Part shown: positions 10,843-24,791 of the stretch, piece by piece
Position numbering within the stretch: position 1 is the stretch's first letter
Layout of the letters: every line of letters starts with the position of its first letter
DNA from: Lates calcarifer
Taxonomy: Eukaryota > Chordata > Actinopteri > Centropomidae
Length of the DNA stretch: 64,000 nt
Direction of reading: 5' to 3'
NCBI RefSeq assembly: GCF_001640805.2
Contig: NC_066855.1
Coordinates: forward strand, 15,160,236 to 15,224,235
Program-made: the position numbers and the translations under genes
The notes under the pieces: model-generated
Databases searched by the model: none
Told to the model about the DNA's origin: nothing
The model's input: the letters and a program-made list of their open reading frames with translations, nothing else

Positions 10843-13800
10843 TAAACATCAGGGCTGTGGATTTGTCCACATTATTCACGACGAAGCAGTTGAATTGTTC
10901 TTTTTTTCAAGTCAGAAAAACAATTTAATGTATAACAAAATACTTATGGTATTATGGTAATTTAAGCTAGAAAATTTAGACCTTACTGACTTGGCAATAA
11001 GAGGAAATTCATCAGAGTTCAGCTTTATGCAAAAGACCAGTGATTGACTATAATAGTAAACTGAAGGCAGATATGTCACCATGTTGTTCTGCTTCAACCA
11101 ACTTCTGACTTAAGTTCCTATCAATCAGTTCCTACTAAGTACAAAATGAATAGATGATTGTAAGCTATACTAGCTGCACCTCACAACATGTCTATTCTCT
11201 GGTGAGGTTTATGACAAAATGTATCTAAGCTTTTATACACAATTTATCCCTGCTGCAATTCATTATGGTTTCCATCTCCATAAAAATTCCACATGGATGG
11301 TGATGCCCACAAGCATCAGAAGGCATGCTGGCCACAGACAGCTGCTTGAAACACAACAACAAAGACGGGAGAGAGACAGATGAAAGAGATGACGAGGGGA
11401 AAAGAGAGATTTAACAAGAGAATATCCAGAAATGGTCAGAAAATCTGTGAAAATGAGAACAAGGAAGGAAAGAAAACCACCTTAACTGTAAAGTGTTTAG
11501 AGACGGGAGGGAGCTTTTAATGTCTTCACTGTCCCATCCAAATGTGTGCATGTGTGTTTGTCTGATGGTGTGGAATTAGGTGTGTCTGTGTTGTAACAAT
11601 ATGTGTGATCTAGTATGGGCTGATATTTGTATAACATTTTCACCTATGTGTCAACATTAGGGTTGAGCTATATGATGATGTATACTGTGAGATTACCTGT
11701 TAAAGATTGTTACAAACAGTTTATTCCAAGGTAGGTATCCTTTTAACATCTCTGACTATATTAGGCCACTGCAGGCTACAAGGCTGATTTATTGAAACAC
11801 TGGATTTTCATCTGATTTTACATCACTGTGATGACCTTCCTTTTCAGGCATCTAATTTGCTTGTTTATCCAAAAACAGACTTTCATTTTATGCATAAAAA
11901 TTTCTTTGCCTCCATTAGGCAAAAATACCCTAACTTAAGGTCAGCTTACTAGCAGTTCCTGGAGCTGTGCAAATACCATCTGCTTAAGACTACCACAGGT
12001 TGGAGTTGAAAACTTTACAAAAAGCTAGTAAGTGAAAAAAGTTGATTTTCAAGTATTCACTTACTATATTTTCTAAAAAGTCCTGTCTGTCGGTCAACTG
12101 CTGTTTCCAAAGTCCAAAGATTTTATCCATATCACCTATTCCTAATGTATCATTCATGAAGTCTGTGTATTTGTAAAGGAAAAAACAAGAGCAGATTGCA
12201 CTTAACATGCCAAATGAGGGGAATTCCTCTCGGCCTGAACATAAAGAATCAGTCTTCCTGTAGAAATGCTGTGGAGGATGGTAGGGTGGGTGGGTAGATG
12301 GATGGATGGTTTGATGCATGGAGGTGCAAAGAAGAGCAATAGGCTCTAAACATGACTAATTTTGCTAATAGATGAGGCCAAGGGTCATACACTGAGTTTA
12401 CACAAGGGATCTCTGGGCTGCTCACAGTGAATTTATTGGGCAGTGAAATGGATTGTGTCTGAGCAGTGTATTACTGTTTAAAATGAAAAGTGCATATGGG
12501 TCAGATATGAGAGAGACACCAGCTCAACTCACTGAAGACAACGTGTTCCAGTTAAGATTGGAGGTCAACTATTTAGCGGCTGTGCTGACAGCCTGTGACA
12601 GGCACCAACTCAGATCTGTCCTCCTGCACTAGAAGCAGAAGGCAAAACAGAGGCAAAGGGAGCGGCACTGACGGCAGAGAAGCATTACATTGGGTCGAGA
12701 GTTTGGGTGTCTTTGGAAAAAGAAAACCCTCAAAGTGAAGTCTCTTCATTTTGCTAACTCCTCCGAGCAATGCTATCGCTGCTGCCAGAACAGCCTTTCA
12801 CCATCCTGCAGCTATGAATAGCTCCTCTTTGTCACAGTGAAATTCCACTGGCAACTCTCTAATTAGCTGGAGGGATCCTCTTCTGCAGGCCTGTGTGGGT
12901 AAAAAAGACAGGACACATGGAGAGAGGTATCTCACCGCGAGGTGAAGTGGGCAAACAACATGAGAGCTCAATGGAGGAGCAGTCGTACGATGCCCTCCTG
13001 CTGAGGCTAAAACTAACATATTCATATAATTTGAGTGTTTTGAAATGAGGGTAATAAAAAAGGTGTGTGAGAGAGAAAGAATTTCTCAGCCACTGTGCTG
13101 TGTTGGTTTTCAAGGCAGGAATCTGACAGGTGGTTAACCAGCATTGGGTTGTCAAAACCCAATATGAATCCTCCAGTTGGTGTTTACATTTGATTGCTGG
13201 GGGAGTGGCTGACCTACAAGAATTTAACAACTATTCTGTCTACAGCTGAGGACTGGCTAAATGTCTTATTAATGCTCATTACTAATGTGAGCTTAAAGGG
13301 CATGATGTTTGACAGAGGTTCTAATGAAAGATGCTACTCAGATGCATTATGACATCCTGTGTCTTTGAAGATTATTGGCTCATGCTAGGGGACTAAAATC
13401 CAACATATTTCTACCTCTACTGCCTCGATTTTGACCATTCTTTCCTATTCTATAGACATGCTCTGGAGGTATATCCTATGCCTATGATGCATTAGCTTTG
13501 TATAAAGGTCTAAGGTCTAATGTACATGCTGATGGGTGTTCTGTGTCAAGCTGGATTTCAATGGTGTGTGAGTGTGACATGTGATCACATGTTTGTGCTA
13601 TATTTGTGTTGACTGAGCAGCTATCATATAGTGTGTATCCTGCTGCAATGTCAGATCGTATTGTACAGTATATGAGCTGGGTCTAAACCAACACCATGGT
13701 CCATGCCAAACTGTGCCAAGGGTCATATAGTACATGTAGTCAACAGCTTTCATGATGGACACCAACTGATACTGACACTGCAAGCAAGTTCAGGAGGTGC

Positions 13801-16800
13801 AGATGCATCAACAATAAAGCAACAGCAGACCAAGATATAAACAGGCAACTTCCTATTTCCTGTCAACAAAGCAAACACAGTAAACCATGTGAGGCTGTGA
13901 GGTTACACAGGATAATGCACTAAGAAAAGGGGCCATTATCAATATTGCATAGTAAGGATGAGGAAGACTCTAAGGCACTTCAGAAGACAGCTCTGAGAGG
14001 GAATAAAAAAGCCCTGTTTTCCACAATGAAAGATAATGATAATGTAACTAAGAAAGGCTGATTAATTTTTAATCTAATAAAATATGCAGGATACTGTATG
14101 ACTTTGTTAATGTTGTTTTTGTGTATGTTTTTTAAGACGTGGTGCTTGAGCCATTGCATGCCAAACCAAAAACAGCAGTAATGCAGAGATGCCATAGATA
14201 TCAGACTACATCACAAGGAGATCCAGTTCCACCAAGATCCAGCTATGCTAAGAGTTTGACCAAAGGTATAGGATGTGTTTATGGGTCATTCTTAACAGGA
14301 CTATTTAATTAATTATCTGATAGTTTAAAAGGAACCATACCAGCCTGGATGTGTTCCAGAAAAAACAGAAGGAAAGGTTTTGATAAGATCCATCAAAGGC
14401 TGGGTCTCATGCTCACCATGACTGATTGTTTGATGCCTATCTGACCATACCTGCCCTCCAAGTCCCGACATTACCGCTACATCTTTACATTTTCAAAGGG
14501 AGACTGTAAAACCTGCCTCGTAAATACAGTTCATGATGTTTTAACAATCTGTCCACAAGCTCTCGCTAAAGCAAAGTATAGGATGTCATTTTAGGATCTG
14601 AGCATTTTCCCTACTATTTTCAATTCAACACTGAAAACAATGGTAAGTTGATACAAAAAATGTAGTGCTGTTTTACACAGCGGCAACAGAAAAGGCAATT
14701 ATAAGCCTTGCAGCAGCTTTGAAGTTCTATATTTAAGGTGTCTGATGCATGATACAAGAGAGGGCTGTTTTGTACCATATGTGCTTCCTCTGTTTCCTCT
14801 AAGTATCATCAAAAATGCCAAAGTGAAAGTAAGATCTCACCAGATAAAAAACCCACAGTGGACTTGATGAAGTCTAAAACAGAAGCAGAAAAAGTCTTCC
14901 CACTTCAAGGACATCCAACTGAAAACATCTTGAGGGTAAATTCTGTCAGTGGGCCCCAAGTTCACCACTACGAATGTAAGGCTTTGAACTGTTGGCTGGG
15001 AGGGGCGTGGGGAATTCACTGGCCTGTCAGGACTATGAATAATGGTGAATGGAAAAGATCAGATCCTGCCTTGCTGTTCTGCCTTAAGGGAGACAATCTT
15101 CTGATGATGTGGTCCTAGCCATGCAAGGCTATACATGGCAAGTCTTAAAGAGCTCTAGTTCTGGGGGTGTGAAATGTCATTTTAATGTACAAAGGTAACA
15201 TCACAATTGACTGGCAGGCAATTTTAGGGGAAACATCAGATGCCCCTGCTTTGTAGTGCTCTCAATATTTTGAAGTGACTTTTGAAGTCAGAGCTTGGGA
15301 TATTGTAAGTGAAGTATACACTGCAATGGTTTTGGTTATCTAGGTTGGGTGGAGGGAAATAATTTCAGCAAAAATGCCAGCCAAGATCCCACTCGTCTAC
15401 TTTGCATCAGCACATTGCATCATGGATATTCTTGTGGCTTGTCTGTGGGAAAGGGCTCAGAACCAAACTGTGGTGGCTTGGTATAAAGCAGACCCGCTGT
15501 CAATGGCTTTGCAGAGTTCACATGAAAACAGGGCTCTTTAGCAGCACTTATATCCCTAATCCCACTCGTCACCATTTTCACACCTCACACCTCCTCCTCC
15601 CGTGGTACTTAACAGTGACCCATCTCACTTAGTCTAAATAAGTAGTACATTAGATCTAACATAGAAAAGCCCCTTTTGATCTTTTTTGGAAGAAGAAAGA
15701 GCACCAACAACCCGACCCGCACAAACCAGTGGCATAAAGGGAAAACTACTATCAAATGATTGTAGCAATTTATAAGCATCAGTGCCAGCAGCCTCAGGGA
15801 GCACAAACTCGTCTGGCAAGAGAGTGTACGCAAGAGAACAAGAGAGAAAATTGTTCATTGTTAGAAGAGAGTCAGAGAGTGCATTGCATGATGTTTGGGT
15901 CTCTCTGACGGCTCAAAGAGAGTGCTGTGCCATCTGTGTCATGTGCACGTGTATGTGTGCATTATGCATCCTATAAGTTTTACAAGATTAACCAATTGTT
16001 TATCACATGGAGGATGACTGATTTTAGAAAACAACATAAAATCTAACCCTAATCGAGGTACATCAGTGCCATGTCAAGGTAGAAATGGGGCATCTATTGT
16101 CCATCCAAGTGCCAATCCAGTCTTACAGCTGGAACCTGGTAAGATGCAGTACCTTCTCAGAGTAGGACACTGAGAGGGTATTGCCACATTTGCTGAGTCC
16201 AGTAAAACTGAGGTTTTTAAAACAGTTGTTTTTGATATTTACAAATTTTAACTTTGGGAGATGCACATTAGTTTAAATAACCAAACTTTATTGTTTTCAT
16301 GCAGCCAAAAATTGCTGTTTCCTCCACAAACAGCCTGTCTACACAACACACATTTCAGCCGCGTTTTTCAATCTCACAAGCATCTGAGCTTAAACAACAA
16401 CATCGGCCATTTAACGGTTCACATTTCATTTACACTTTATGTGTGACCTGACCACTAAAACCTTGTTCCCTCCTCTCTATTTTGTTCTGGGCTTGTGGGC
16501 GCTATCATAACACATCAGAGCCCACAGAGTGAGTTACAGGCACAATTTTATTGTTACTTAAAAGAGCAAATTATATATGTTTCTAATGACCGTACAATGA
16601 GAGACAATAATAATTTGAATACATATAAACTAGCCATATTTGTGAAACTACTAAGAATCTAATTATTTCAAAGAGTGGATGACTGAGCCATTTTGTTTTC
16701 CCAATACTTGACACTTGACTCTAGATCATTTTCTTGATGATGAAAAAGACAGTTGTGATCTCATTTCTAAAAATGCCCTCTAGGGTTTAGTTATTAACAT

Positions 16801-16805
16801 AATTT
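10843..16805. other. No gene recognised
   Basis: Single-copy sequence. The longest open frame (12859-13230, minus strand, 123 codons) has no recognisable domain or signal and ordinary composition for a chance frame. The stretch 14830-15130 has an open plus-strand frame of 86 codons without recognisable features. Confidence 0.65.
12280..12312. repeat. Imperfect (GATG/GGTG)n tract
   Basis: About seven degenerate four-base units (gggtgggtgggtagatggatggatgg, split by substitutions). Confidence 0.8.
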
Positions 16806-17015
16806 CCATCCATCCATTATCTATACGGCTTATCCTTTAGGGTCACAGGGGGCCTGGAGCCAATCCCAGCTGACACTGGGCAAGAGGCGGAGTACACCCT
16901 GGACAGATCACCAGTCTACCGCAGGGCTGACATATACAGACAAACAACTATTCACACTCACATTGCCTACAGACAAATAAGAGTCACCAATTAACCTAAC
17001 CTGCATGTCTTTGGA
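16806..17015 (-). mobile_element. Teleost non-LTR-type repeat, 3' end fragment
   Basis: It begins ccatccatccattatctata and contains gagccaatcccagctgacac, ggagtacaccctggacagat and ctattcacactcacattgcc, then gtcaccaattaacctaacct and gcatgtctttgga. I recognise this order as a very widespread fish repeat. On the minus strand it would end in repeated GATG units, which fits the 3' tail of an RTE/Rex3-like retrotransposon, though the exact family is from memory. Only about 210 bases remain and no reverse transcriptase is present. Confidence 0.7.
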
Positions 17016-17557
17016 AGTTTCTGTGTATCAGGGTGTACTTTCAGTGTTGGTCAAACTGGACCTCACTACCTTGGTTTCACCTTGCTAGAGGGATACATAT
17101 ATGTAGAGGTAGTTCCTGCCTTCAGTGACAGTCCACTATGTCATGTGAATATGGTCCACAATTGGTGTCAGTACAGGCTTCACCATCATCATCCTAAAAC
17201 CACATCATGATGGGCTTTGCATGACAGTGGGACACACGCATGTAAACATTTCTTTGGGGCAATCTGTAATGCTCATCTGGAATTGATGTAAGTTAGGGAC
17301 AAAAAAATTGTTCCTTCATGGTATTTTAACTGTTTCATGTAGTTCAAAACAAAACATGTTCTGGGTTTGAAAGCATTCCTCTCTTGTTTGAGATGTAACC
17401 TAAAACATCAGGAGTCAATTCTTAAGCCATGTGCAATGAATGTAGTTGTGGATAAAAGCGGTTATTCACACATATAATGAACGTGCATTTCCAAACCCTC
17501 ACACATAAACTACAGTCAGTGCCCTTCAGGCCATCTATGTGTCAGTCTACTCAGGTT

Positions 17558-17593
17558 GGGGGAGGGAGACGTGAGGTGGGGGGTAGGGGCGGG
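17558..17593 (+). other. G-rich tract, possible G-quadruplex
   Basis: It has runs of 5, 3, 6, 4 and 3 G. One loop is 11 bases, so it meets only a relaxed G4 definition. A second G-rich tract (runs of 6, 4 and 4) lies at 17831-17846. Confidence 0.55.
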
Positions 17594-19390
17594 TGTATAG
17601 CAACATGTTCATGGTGTCATTTCAAGGGCGGTTGTTTTGTCACGGTGAAAGACTGGATTCACACTATGAGTGGTCATAAAATGCACAAGACTCAGTAAGA
17701 AGATGACCAAAGAGAGATGAAAAGGAGGACAGCAATACGGAGAGAAATGATAAAGATAGACAGACACAGAGACTGGCAGACAGAGGAACACAAGACCTCG
17801 TTGATAAGAGGCTACACAGCTGAAGGAGGTGGGGGGTGGGGTGGGGTTAGAAGGTCATGGCAAATGGCAAGAAGACAATGCGACAGGGCTTGTCAAAATG
17901 AAAATTTATTGTTGGTCAAGCTGCAGATAGCTTTCCTCCAGTGCCCTCCACACTGTTTTTGCATCACGTATGTGTTGAGAAAAAGAGTGAGGGACATGCA
18001 GGGTGAGGAAAGAGCAAGGAAGATAGAGTCTATGAATCCATAACTGTATAGATGGAGAGACACAGCTTAAAATATTTCATAATCTGTCTTTCTTTTTTCC
18101 TGTGTCCAGTGGAACAGATATGTGCATTGAATCCTTATTGAAAGTTCAGCTTTTTTCTAGGATTGGCAGCCAACTGCTGCTCGGTATTAACTGACCTGAG
18201 GAAGAAGAATCATAAATCCTGTGCAATGCTAACTGAACTTTAAGATTCTGTTATTTGATAACAAAAGTCTACTTTTGTCTGATTTCTGTTTTCTCATGTA
18301 GGACTCTAGACATTCTACGTTAACAGCTTAAAGGAAAATTCCTGTTCACTGCCAGTTTGGATCTTTCTTTCCGTAGATTTTGCCATTGCCATTGTGACAG
18401 AACTACACAAAAAAACATAAAGTCACTGCACCCAGTCATGAAACAGTCTGACATATAACTCACTGTAAGACTGTAACATGTCTGAGGTGGATTCTTCTAC
18501 CTTTCCCCATTACACATACAACCACTTACGTGTGTAAGTGACACAGATATCTCTGACCTGTATGCTATTCTGCTATTCGGCCTGCAGTTGTGTTGTTGTT
18601 GTTTATTTAAGTAAATAAGTTCAGTAACACTGGTTGGTTCTATGTGCTTTAAAGCAAACTTGACTCCTCCCTATCGGTAGAAATCACAGATTTGTTTATG
18701 ATCCCACCATGAGCTTCCCTCCACAGACTAGGAAGGAAGAGGCTCAACAGGTGCACGACAACAGCTGGGCCCCACCAAAGCTCAAGACATGCATTAACTC
18801 ACCAGAGCCCAGTCCAGAACAGAAGCTATCATCGTGGAGGCTAAATGCGATTAGTGTCCAGTGGTAATCTAGGGTCTATTCATTCCTGCTTAGAGTAGGT
18901 GACACATTTCATTCAAAGGATTAGTCCACCTCTCCTCACAGTGCAGGGGAGGGGAAATCAAAGGACCAACATTAGGAGAGGAGTGAAAAAAAGGAAGGAA
19001 CTGTGCAGAAGAGGAGGAAGGGAAATCAAAGAAACAGAAAGGGGAGCAGGAGCCATGAGCCCAACACTCTTCCATAATTAAAGCAGACAGTTCTTTTGTG
19101 CAGCCATGTCATTAACATAACCCAGTACACTGCAGGGGCCATGCCTGCACTGAGTTCTTTAGTTAGTGCCCTCAGAACATACGTGATGAGGAGCCAGGGC
19201 TGTCTGATGCAGCAGATTCCACCACATGATGAGTTTAACACTCAAAACTTTACTGACTGTACTTTCATGAGTCAAATTAACTTTTGAAATATAGCTTTAC
19301 CCACAGCTCACACTGATTTAAGTAGATGCATTACCCCATGCAAAAACCTGCCATCTCACCAATCATGTCCATATATAGGCCAGTAGTAGT

Positions 19391-19412
19391 ATCTATCTAT
19401 CTATCTATATGT
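19391..19412. repeat. (ATCT)n tetranucleotide repeat
   Basis: About five units, followed by a short TG/TA-rich stretch to about 19430. Confidence 0.85.
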
Positions 19413-21787
19413 GTGGGTATATATACACACATCAGCTCCCCATTATAACTATGGTGTTTTTATTGCACAATAATAGACATTTAGGAGCTAGTGGTTGAGA
19501 ACATCAAACCAACAAACCATGTGACTCACCACATGATGCCACATGTGCCTATGGGTCTGTTATCTATGTCTCTGTATCGGTCTCTGCCCCATCTGCAACC
19601 GTTTTTACTGCCCAGTTGCTTCTTCCGTTTTAAATTGAAATTTTCCTCTTCTCTACTGCACAAATAAATAACAAGGTACAGACAAGCACAGATTCACACA
19701 CTGTTTGCGGTGCAATTGCTATGGAATGGCTGTAACATAACTCATCAGAGCAGAAGTCATCCTAGTATGTCTCCACCTGGGTTCAAAGAATAGGCATACA
19801 TGCAAATGTTAGGGCTGGGAATCAAACAGAAACCTCATGATAAAATACTGCCACGATATTTTGTTCAAGATGGTATCACACCACAGTTACAGACCCTCTG
19901 CAAGACTGTGATACATCATGAATTGTGTGTTAAAGCGGAGACCAATTACGTTATTTGCTTCATCTGTGAGTAGTCGTAAAGTTTAGGCTCATTGGTGTAA
20001 ACTGTATATTGATTTAATTTACTGCATAATGGACTTAACAGGCATATAAGATGAAGCTGAAATTAATAATTAATAATTCAAAATACGTACAGACTGTGGT
20101 TCAATACACATAGAGCAATATGAACACATCAGCACCACCACATAAATTTCAAGCAGCCATTGAAAACCTACAGTAAATGTCTACCTACCAGAAAAAGAAC
20201 AGCAAAGAGTTCTAATGTCTGTAATAAAAGATGAAAACCCCTCCTCCTCTGCATGTTAAGAGAATGCAGTGCCACAAGACAACATATCACTGCATGTAGC
20301 CATATTGATTATTTGTCCCAATCCCAAAAATAGCACACATTCATAAACAAAGACAGACACATCAAGAGTTGCAACACAACCATTCTTTAAAATCGCAGAT
20401 ATGCAGTCAGATATTTTGAGCGACAGTCCATTGCTGTGCTCTGTATTCGGCTGTGTCCCTTGCAGAGAAACAGACACAACACTCTTAAAAGGAGAGAACG
20501 TCATCCGAAACAAGCTGAGGAACTTTCATAGAATCACGTTATTTCATCTTATACAGAGAAGTTGTTGGAAACGATGGTAACGGTTACTTGTACAAGTCCA
20601 GTTCTTGTCCAAACTGGTCCAATCATTGTGTCCCTTGCCTGTTTGGTTTGTCTCCTCACTTCTCACCTTAACCTTAACAGAACCTCACTGTACTTCTAAC
20701 ATTTGCCTAACCCTGAGACTGAATCCATACAAACATAAAATATGAACAGTCAGATTACGTGACCCATTATGGTCACCTGGCAAGTCACCTTAAGTTCAAT
20801 GTCAGCAACTTAAACCCTGATATAGACCATAATTTGTTAAATTTGAGACTGTGTTTTATTCAGGCAATGTATCATTTAAATGTTTGCACCACAACTTCTG
20901 TAAATATATCAGTATTGGTATTGGGAACTGTCAAATGATACCCATCCCTATGCATTTTAGAACAAGAAGGCCAATAAAAGTGGACAATGTAAGACATATT
21001 GCAAGAAAGCAATTCAATTCCCAGAAAATCACAAACACACTGAAAATCAGTACACTGGCAGCAGGTTGATATAGATATCACACTGTCAGGGGAACGGCAC
21101 ACACACACTTTTCAAAGCCCTTTCAAGCCTTAAACTACTTGTAAGTCTATGTATCTTTATCTTTATCTTTCTGGGCTTTTGTTACTCACTGCTTTCCTCC
21201 GTGGATTTTCCATTTTCTCTGCATGAAATTGCACAGCGGTGGCATATAATGTAAGTCCTATGAGGTTTTTCTTTCTCTCAGATGTCTTTCAGGTTTTGCA
21301 TGTGTTTCTTGTAGCTGTGTCATATGGTCTCTGTAGATACAACTACACAGAGGCAAAGACAGGAAAGAAGGAGACTGAGTTTTGAGCGTCAGTGAGAAAA
21401 AAAAAACAGCATGACAGTGAGTAAGTTAGGGAGAGGGGGTGAGAAATATGTTTGGAGAAAGTAAAACTGAGAAACTGCAACACATCATTAAAGAGAGCAT
21501 GAAGAGGAAAGGTTTACAGTGAACTTCGGCACTTGCAGTTGGAAATTAAACCCCTCGTGGTTAACCAAAATTCATTTGTTAGCAAACGACAACTCTCCCA
21601 AAGAAGTACTGTGTACTATACGTCACTGTTAAGGTTTTTTAACCTGCTCACACTCACTTCTAATGTCTTTTTAGCTGTATTATCTATTGTCATAAAGGCT
21701 CTCTGTCCTGCCACTCTCAGAGCCATCTCTACACTAGCCACAGCCACTGAACTGATCTAATCACGCTAATGTCCTTCACCCTCTTGT

Positions 21788-22218
21788 CTAAGCATAAATA
21801 CTGGAGATGGGGAAACAGCTAACCTGGCTCTGTCCAAAGGTTTAAAAAAAAGAAAGAACTGTACTTGCACATCTAAAGCTCAGTAATCTGTATCTTATTT
21901 GTCTAAACCACAACAAGTGTGGTTGTGGTTTTACAGAGGGTTATGTGCTGGACTATTTCTTGGCCAGATGCAGTGACTTACAGGTTGAGCTTCACACTGT
22001 CAAATCAAACAAAATATAATATGGTAATTTGTAATGTAAATATTACTTTTAGACAGAGCCAGGCTAATTTCCTGTTTCTTCATAATGAGTTAAGCTAACT
22101 GCCTCCCACTTATAGTCTCATATTTAATGGACAGACATGAGAGAGTGGTATCGAACTTCTCATCCAACTCTTGGCAAGAAAGCAAATAAGCATATGCCCC
22201 AAAGTTGTTCCAATATCC
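21788..22218. mobile_element. Foldback (MITE-like) repeat, copy 2
   Basis: It contains the same family phrases as the copy at 10394: ggggaaacagctaacctggc near the left and agacagagccaggctaattt near the right, which are inverted complements of one another. The right end has cttggcaagaaagcaaataa, complementary to the outer arm of the family. The central ggttatgtgctggactattt is also familiar from this repeat in other fish. The left outer arm appears to be missing, so this copy is truncated on that side. Confidence 0.7.
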
Positions 22219-22854
22219 CAAACTATTGCTTTAAAGGTTGCTAAAAATAGAAATATCAAATTAACACCAATATTACAGTGGTCTATGTTTTCAGAAATTG
22301 ATTGTACCTATCTAAACAAACTGGGTGATGTGCAGCAGATACTGTTGAATATGGTTATGTCCTGGTGCTGGGTAATTTGCAATATTATGAACGTTAAAGT
22401 GGTATTGAATGATTGTTCTTACTTCTGCAAAAGAATGTGGAAGTTCTGGTTTATCACCAGCTCTCTATAGGTGCAGAAAGAGACGCTGTACTATAATGTC
22501 CGCCTGGGACAAGATATTCTCGTTGACATGCCGTAGGTGTCTGCAGACTGCACTGTCAAACAGACACAGAGCAGTAACAACAGGGACATGGTGAAGGTCT
22601 GCACTGAAATTAATGTGCCAGGAAATACAAAGCAACCTAAGTAAACCAACTGTAGTCATTGTGGTGTGTGCAGCCTTTAGTGAGTAAACTCTGCTGATGG
22701 GGTGATATTATTTTAATAAATTAAAAGAAATTTTGATTTAGAAGTTTGCTGCAATCTGCCTTAACTAAAACAGCTGTCACAAAAGTGACAGAATTCTAGT
22801 GTGTGATCTGCTGTAATAAGGAAATGATAAGTTGCAAGTCAAAAATTAACTATT

Positions 22855-22980
22855 CCGGATGTTTATCAAACAAGTATTTACTGCTTCCGTCTTTTCTGAG
22901 GAGAAAATCAGCTGCTTTTCTCTGTTTTATATGTGTTTTTGTTTAAATATCAAGCAATTTAAAGATCTCACCTTCAGTTC
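22855..22980 (+). repeat. Dispersed repeat B, degraded copy
   Basis: This is a weaker match to the same order of phrases as the copy at 3060: tttatcaaacaagtattta, gaggagaaaatcagctgctt, tctctgttttatatgtg, atatcaagcaatttaaagat, and ctcaccttcag. It appears old or partial. Confidence 0.4.
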
Positions 22981-24791
22981 TTCGGTTTAGAGGACAAACA
23001 AATAATCAGTTAACTGAAACAAACTGTTTCACTACTAGACTGACTAGAAAAATCACTGTGCACATCAGCAGCACTACTGTTTAACATTGCCTTGTTCCAC
23101 CTTAAGAACCTTACCTAATGCATACATGTTGAAACCCTGCCCCAGTCCATAGATAACATCTCAAACAGTACAACCCTCCCGTGTGTTAGAATAAAACACT
23201 GTTTTACTTTATGATAAACTCCTTCATTTCATTTCATGTTATAAAAGCTGAATTCTGTAGCAGGACGTAGTGTAGACACACCCTTATTTGTCTTAGCATG
23301 GGTCCAGCTTTCAAAGCTAGCCTGCAGTGTGTGGTACAGCATATAATATGCAGTACATTATGTACTTAACCATGACATTGCACCATGCTACAGGCCCAGG
23401 CTTAGCAATCCCCTCCTCTCTCTCAGACTCAGGCTGTAGTACTGTACTCTGGTGTGAGAGAACATTAGCCCTGCTGGAGAGGCCACACCAGTGGATCTAT
23501 ACCATGACCACGGGAAGATCTTCATCAAGTGAAGCCACAGATGCAGGTGTAAAATTTCCACAGCACAGGTCTATGTTATAGCTGACAGCATTTCAGATGG
23601 TGTTACAGCCTGCTCGGGGCTTACAGTGCATCTGGCAATATTAAAAAGGTGGTGGCAGGAGATGAGATATGAGGGATAATGAAAGTGACAGAATCCTTTA
23701 CACTTGCATGAAACCAGAAAGGGAAAGCCGTCTTTGCTCTTGCTACTGGAATAATAGGAAAAGTTTGTAGAGGCAGAGGACAGCAGAGCAACAGAGAGAA
23801 AGGTCTGGTGTGACACATTCTGAGCCATGTCAAAACACTTTACACACTGCTGAAATGATTCCTCATGTCCGTACTGGCCACAGAGAGATCCCTTCTTAAA
23901 GCACTGTCAGTGTTGGTTGTGGGGTTCAGCTGAAGTTAATGAGTCCAATTAAGTGGGTATTTTCCAAAGTTACAGTATTTTTCAAGGTACAAGGTAGAAT
24001 TTATTATTGCTCTCTCCATATACAACACTCAGTAAATAGGGGAACAAAGCTGCATTCCTTCAGAGCAATAGTACACCCAGTAGTAACAGATACAGTTAAC
24101 ATTTTTGCAGAAAGGTAAGGGAAGATGTTATCATCCAAAACAGTTGGGGAACTGTTGAATGTAAGCAAGTCACCTGCCAAGTACAGAGCTAGACAAGCAG
24201 TGTTTGGGGGGGGAGGGGGCAGGATGGGACGTCTGCCAGTTGCAGCAGGAAAATTATTACCTAGCCTGAGGCCGCATAACCTCTTATCCTACCTCCTTTC
24301 TTCCAGTGGTAAGGTCACTGCCAATCCATAAAACATTCTGGGGGAATGTCAGTTGCTCAGTGCAGGCTGACCTAAGGTCAGTCAAATTTACAACTAATGA
24401 TTCTGTTTAAGAAAGGGAAGATACGGGATATGGGAGAATGGATGCAGATTTCACAGATAGTTTTTCCAGTAGCATTTTTCCTGTATGCCCTGCAGCCAGT
24501 GACCTCTGCCCAAGTCCTTCAGCACCTCTACATGTGTGGGTGGTGTCGGGGCAGCACTTCCCTTGGCACCAACAACATGATGCTACACAAGTCATGCAAC
24601 ACAAACTCCGTGAGCCAGCGGAACGAGGTCTTTCAAACAAGAGGGAAAATGCAGTACTTCACATGAATAGAGCTGGGTGTTGAGCCAAGACCCTGACACT
24701 GAATGTCTGGTAAGGGTTGTTATCTTGTTAATTTATTCTATGATCAGATAATTCCTGAATTATATCATCAATTATGCCCATTTTAAACAAT
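22981..24791. other. No gene recognised
   Basis: Single-copy sequence up to the start of the duplicated block. A strong-looking plus-strand acceptor at 24304 (ctcctttcttccag) has no convincing donor after it. The G-rich tract at 24206 is the only other structure seen. Confidence 0.65.
24206..24228 (+). other. G-rich tract, possible G-quadruplex
   Basis: It has runs of 8, 5 and 3 G with short loops. The 8-G run can supply two G-stacks, giving four runs in total. Confidence 0.55.

Larger units (their letters stand above)
17016..21787. other. No gene recognised
   Basis: Single-copy sequence with G-rich tracts at 17558 and 17831 and an ATCT repeat at 19391. Purine-rich stretches near 17700-17780 and 18950-19050 give unremarkable open frames. 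Confidence 0.65.

Noticed and set aside
11655..11700. Words resembling the start of another common fish repeat (agggttgagctatatgatga)
   Set aside because: The match is only a short phrase from memory and no further part of the element can be traced.
12859..13230. 123-codon open frame on the minus strand
   Set aside because: No recognisable domain, signal peptide or membrane pattern. A donor-like gtgagata inside it pairs only with a weak acceptor, and frames of this length are expected by chance in 64 kb.
18790..18890. Minus-strand exon-like block with donor gtgagtt
   Set aside because: Stops occur in all three frames and the acceptor is weak.
24304..24331. Strong plus-strand acceptor (ctcctttcttccag)
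   Set aside because: No plausible donor or open frame of exon size follows, and it is unsupported by any neighbour.
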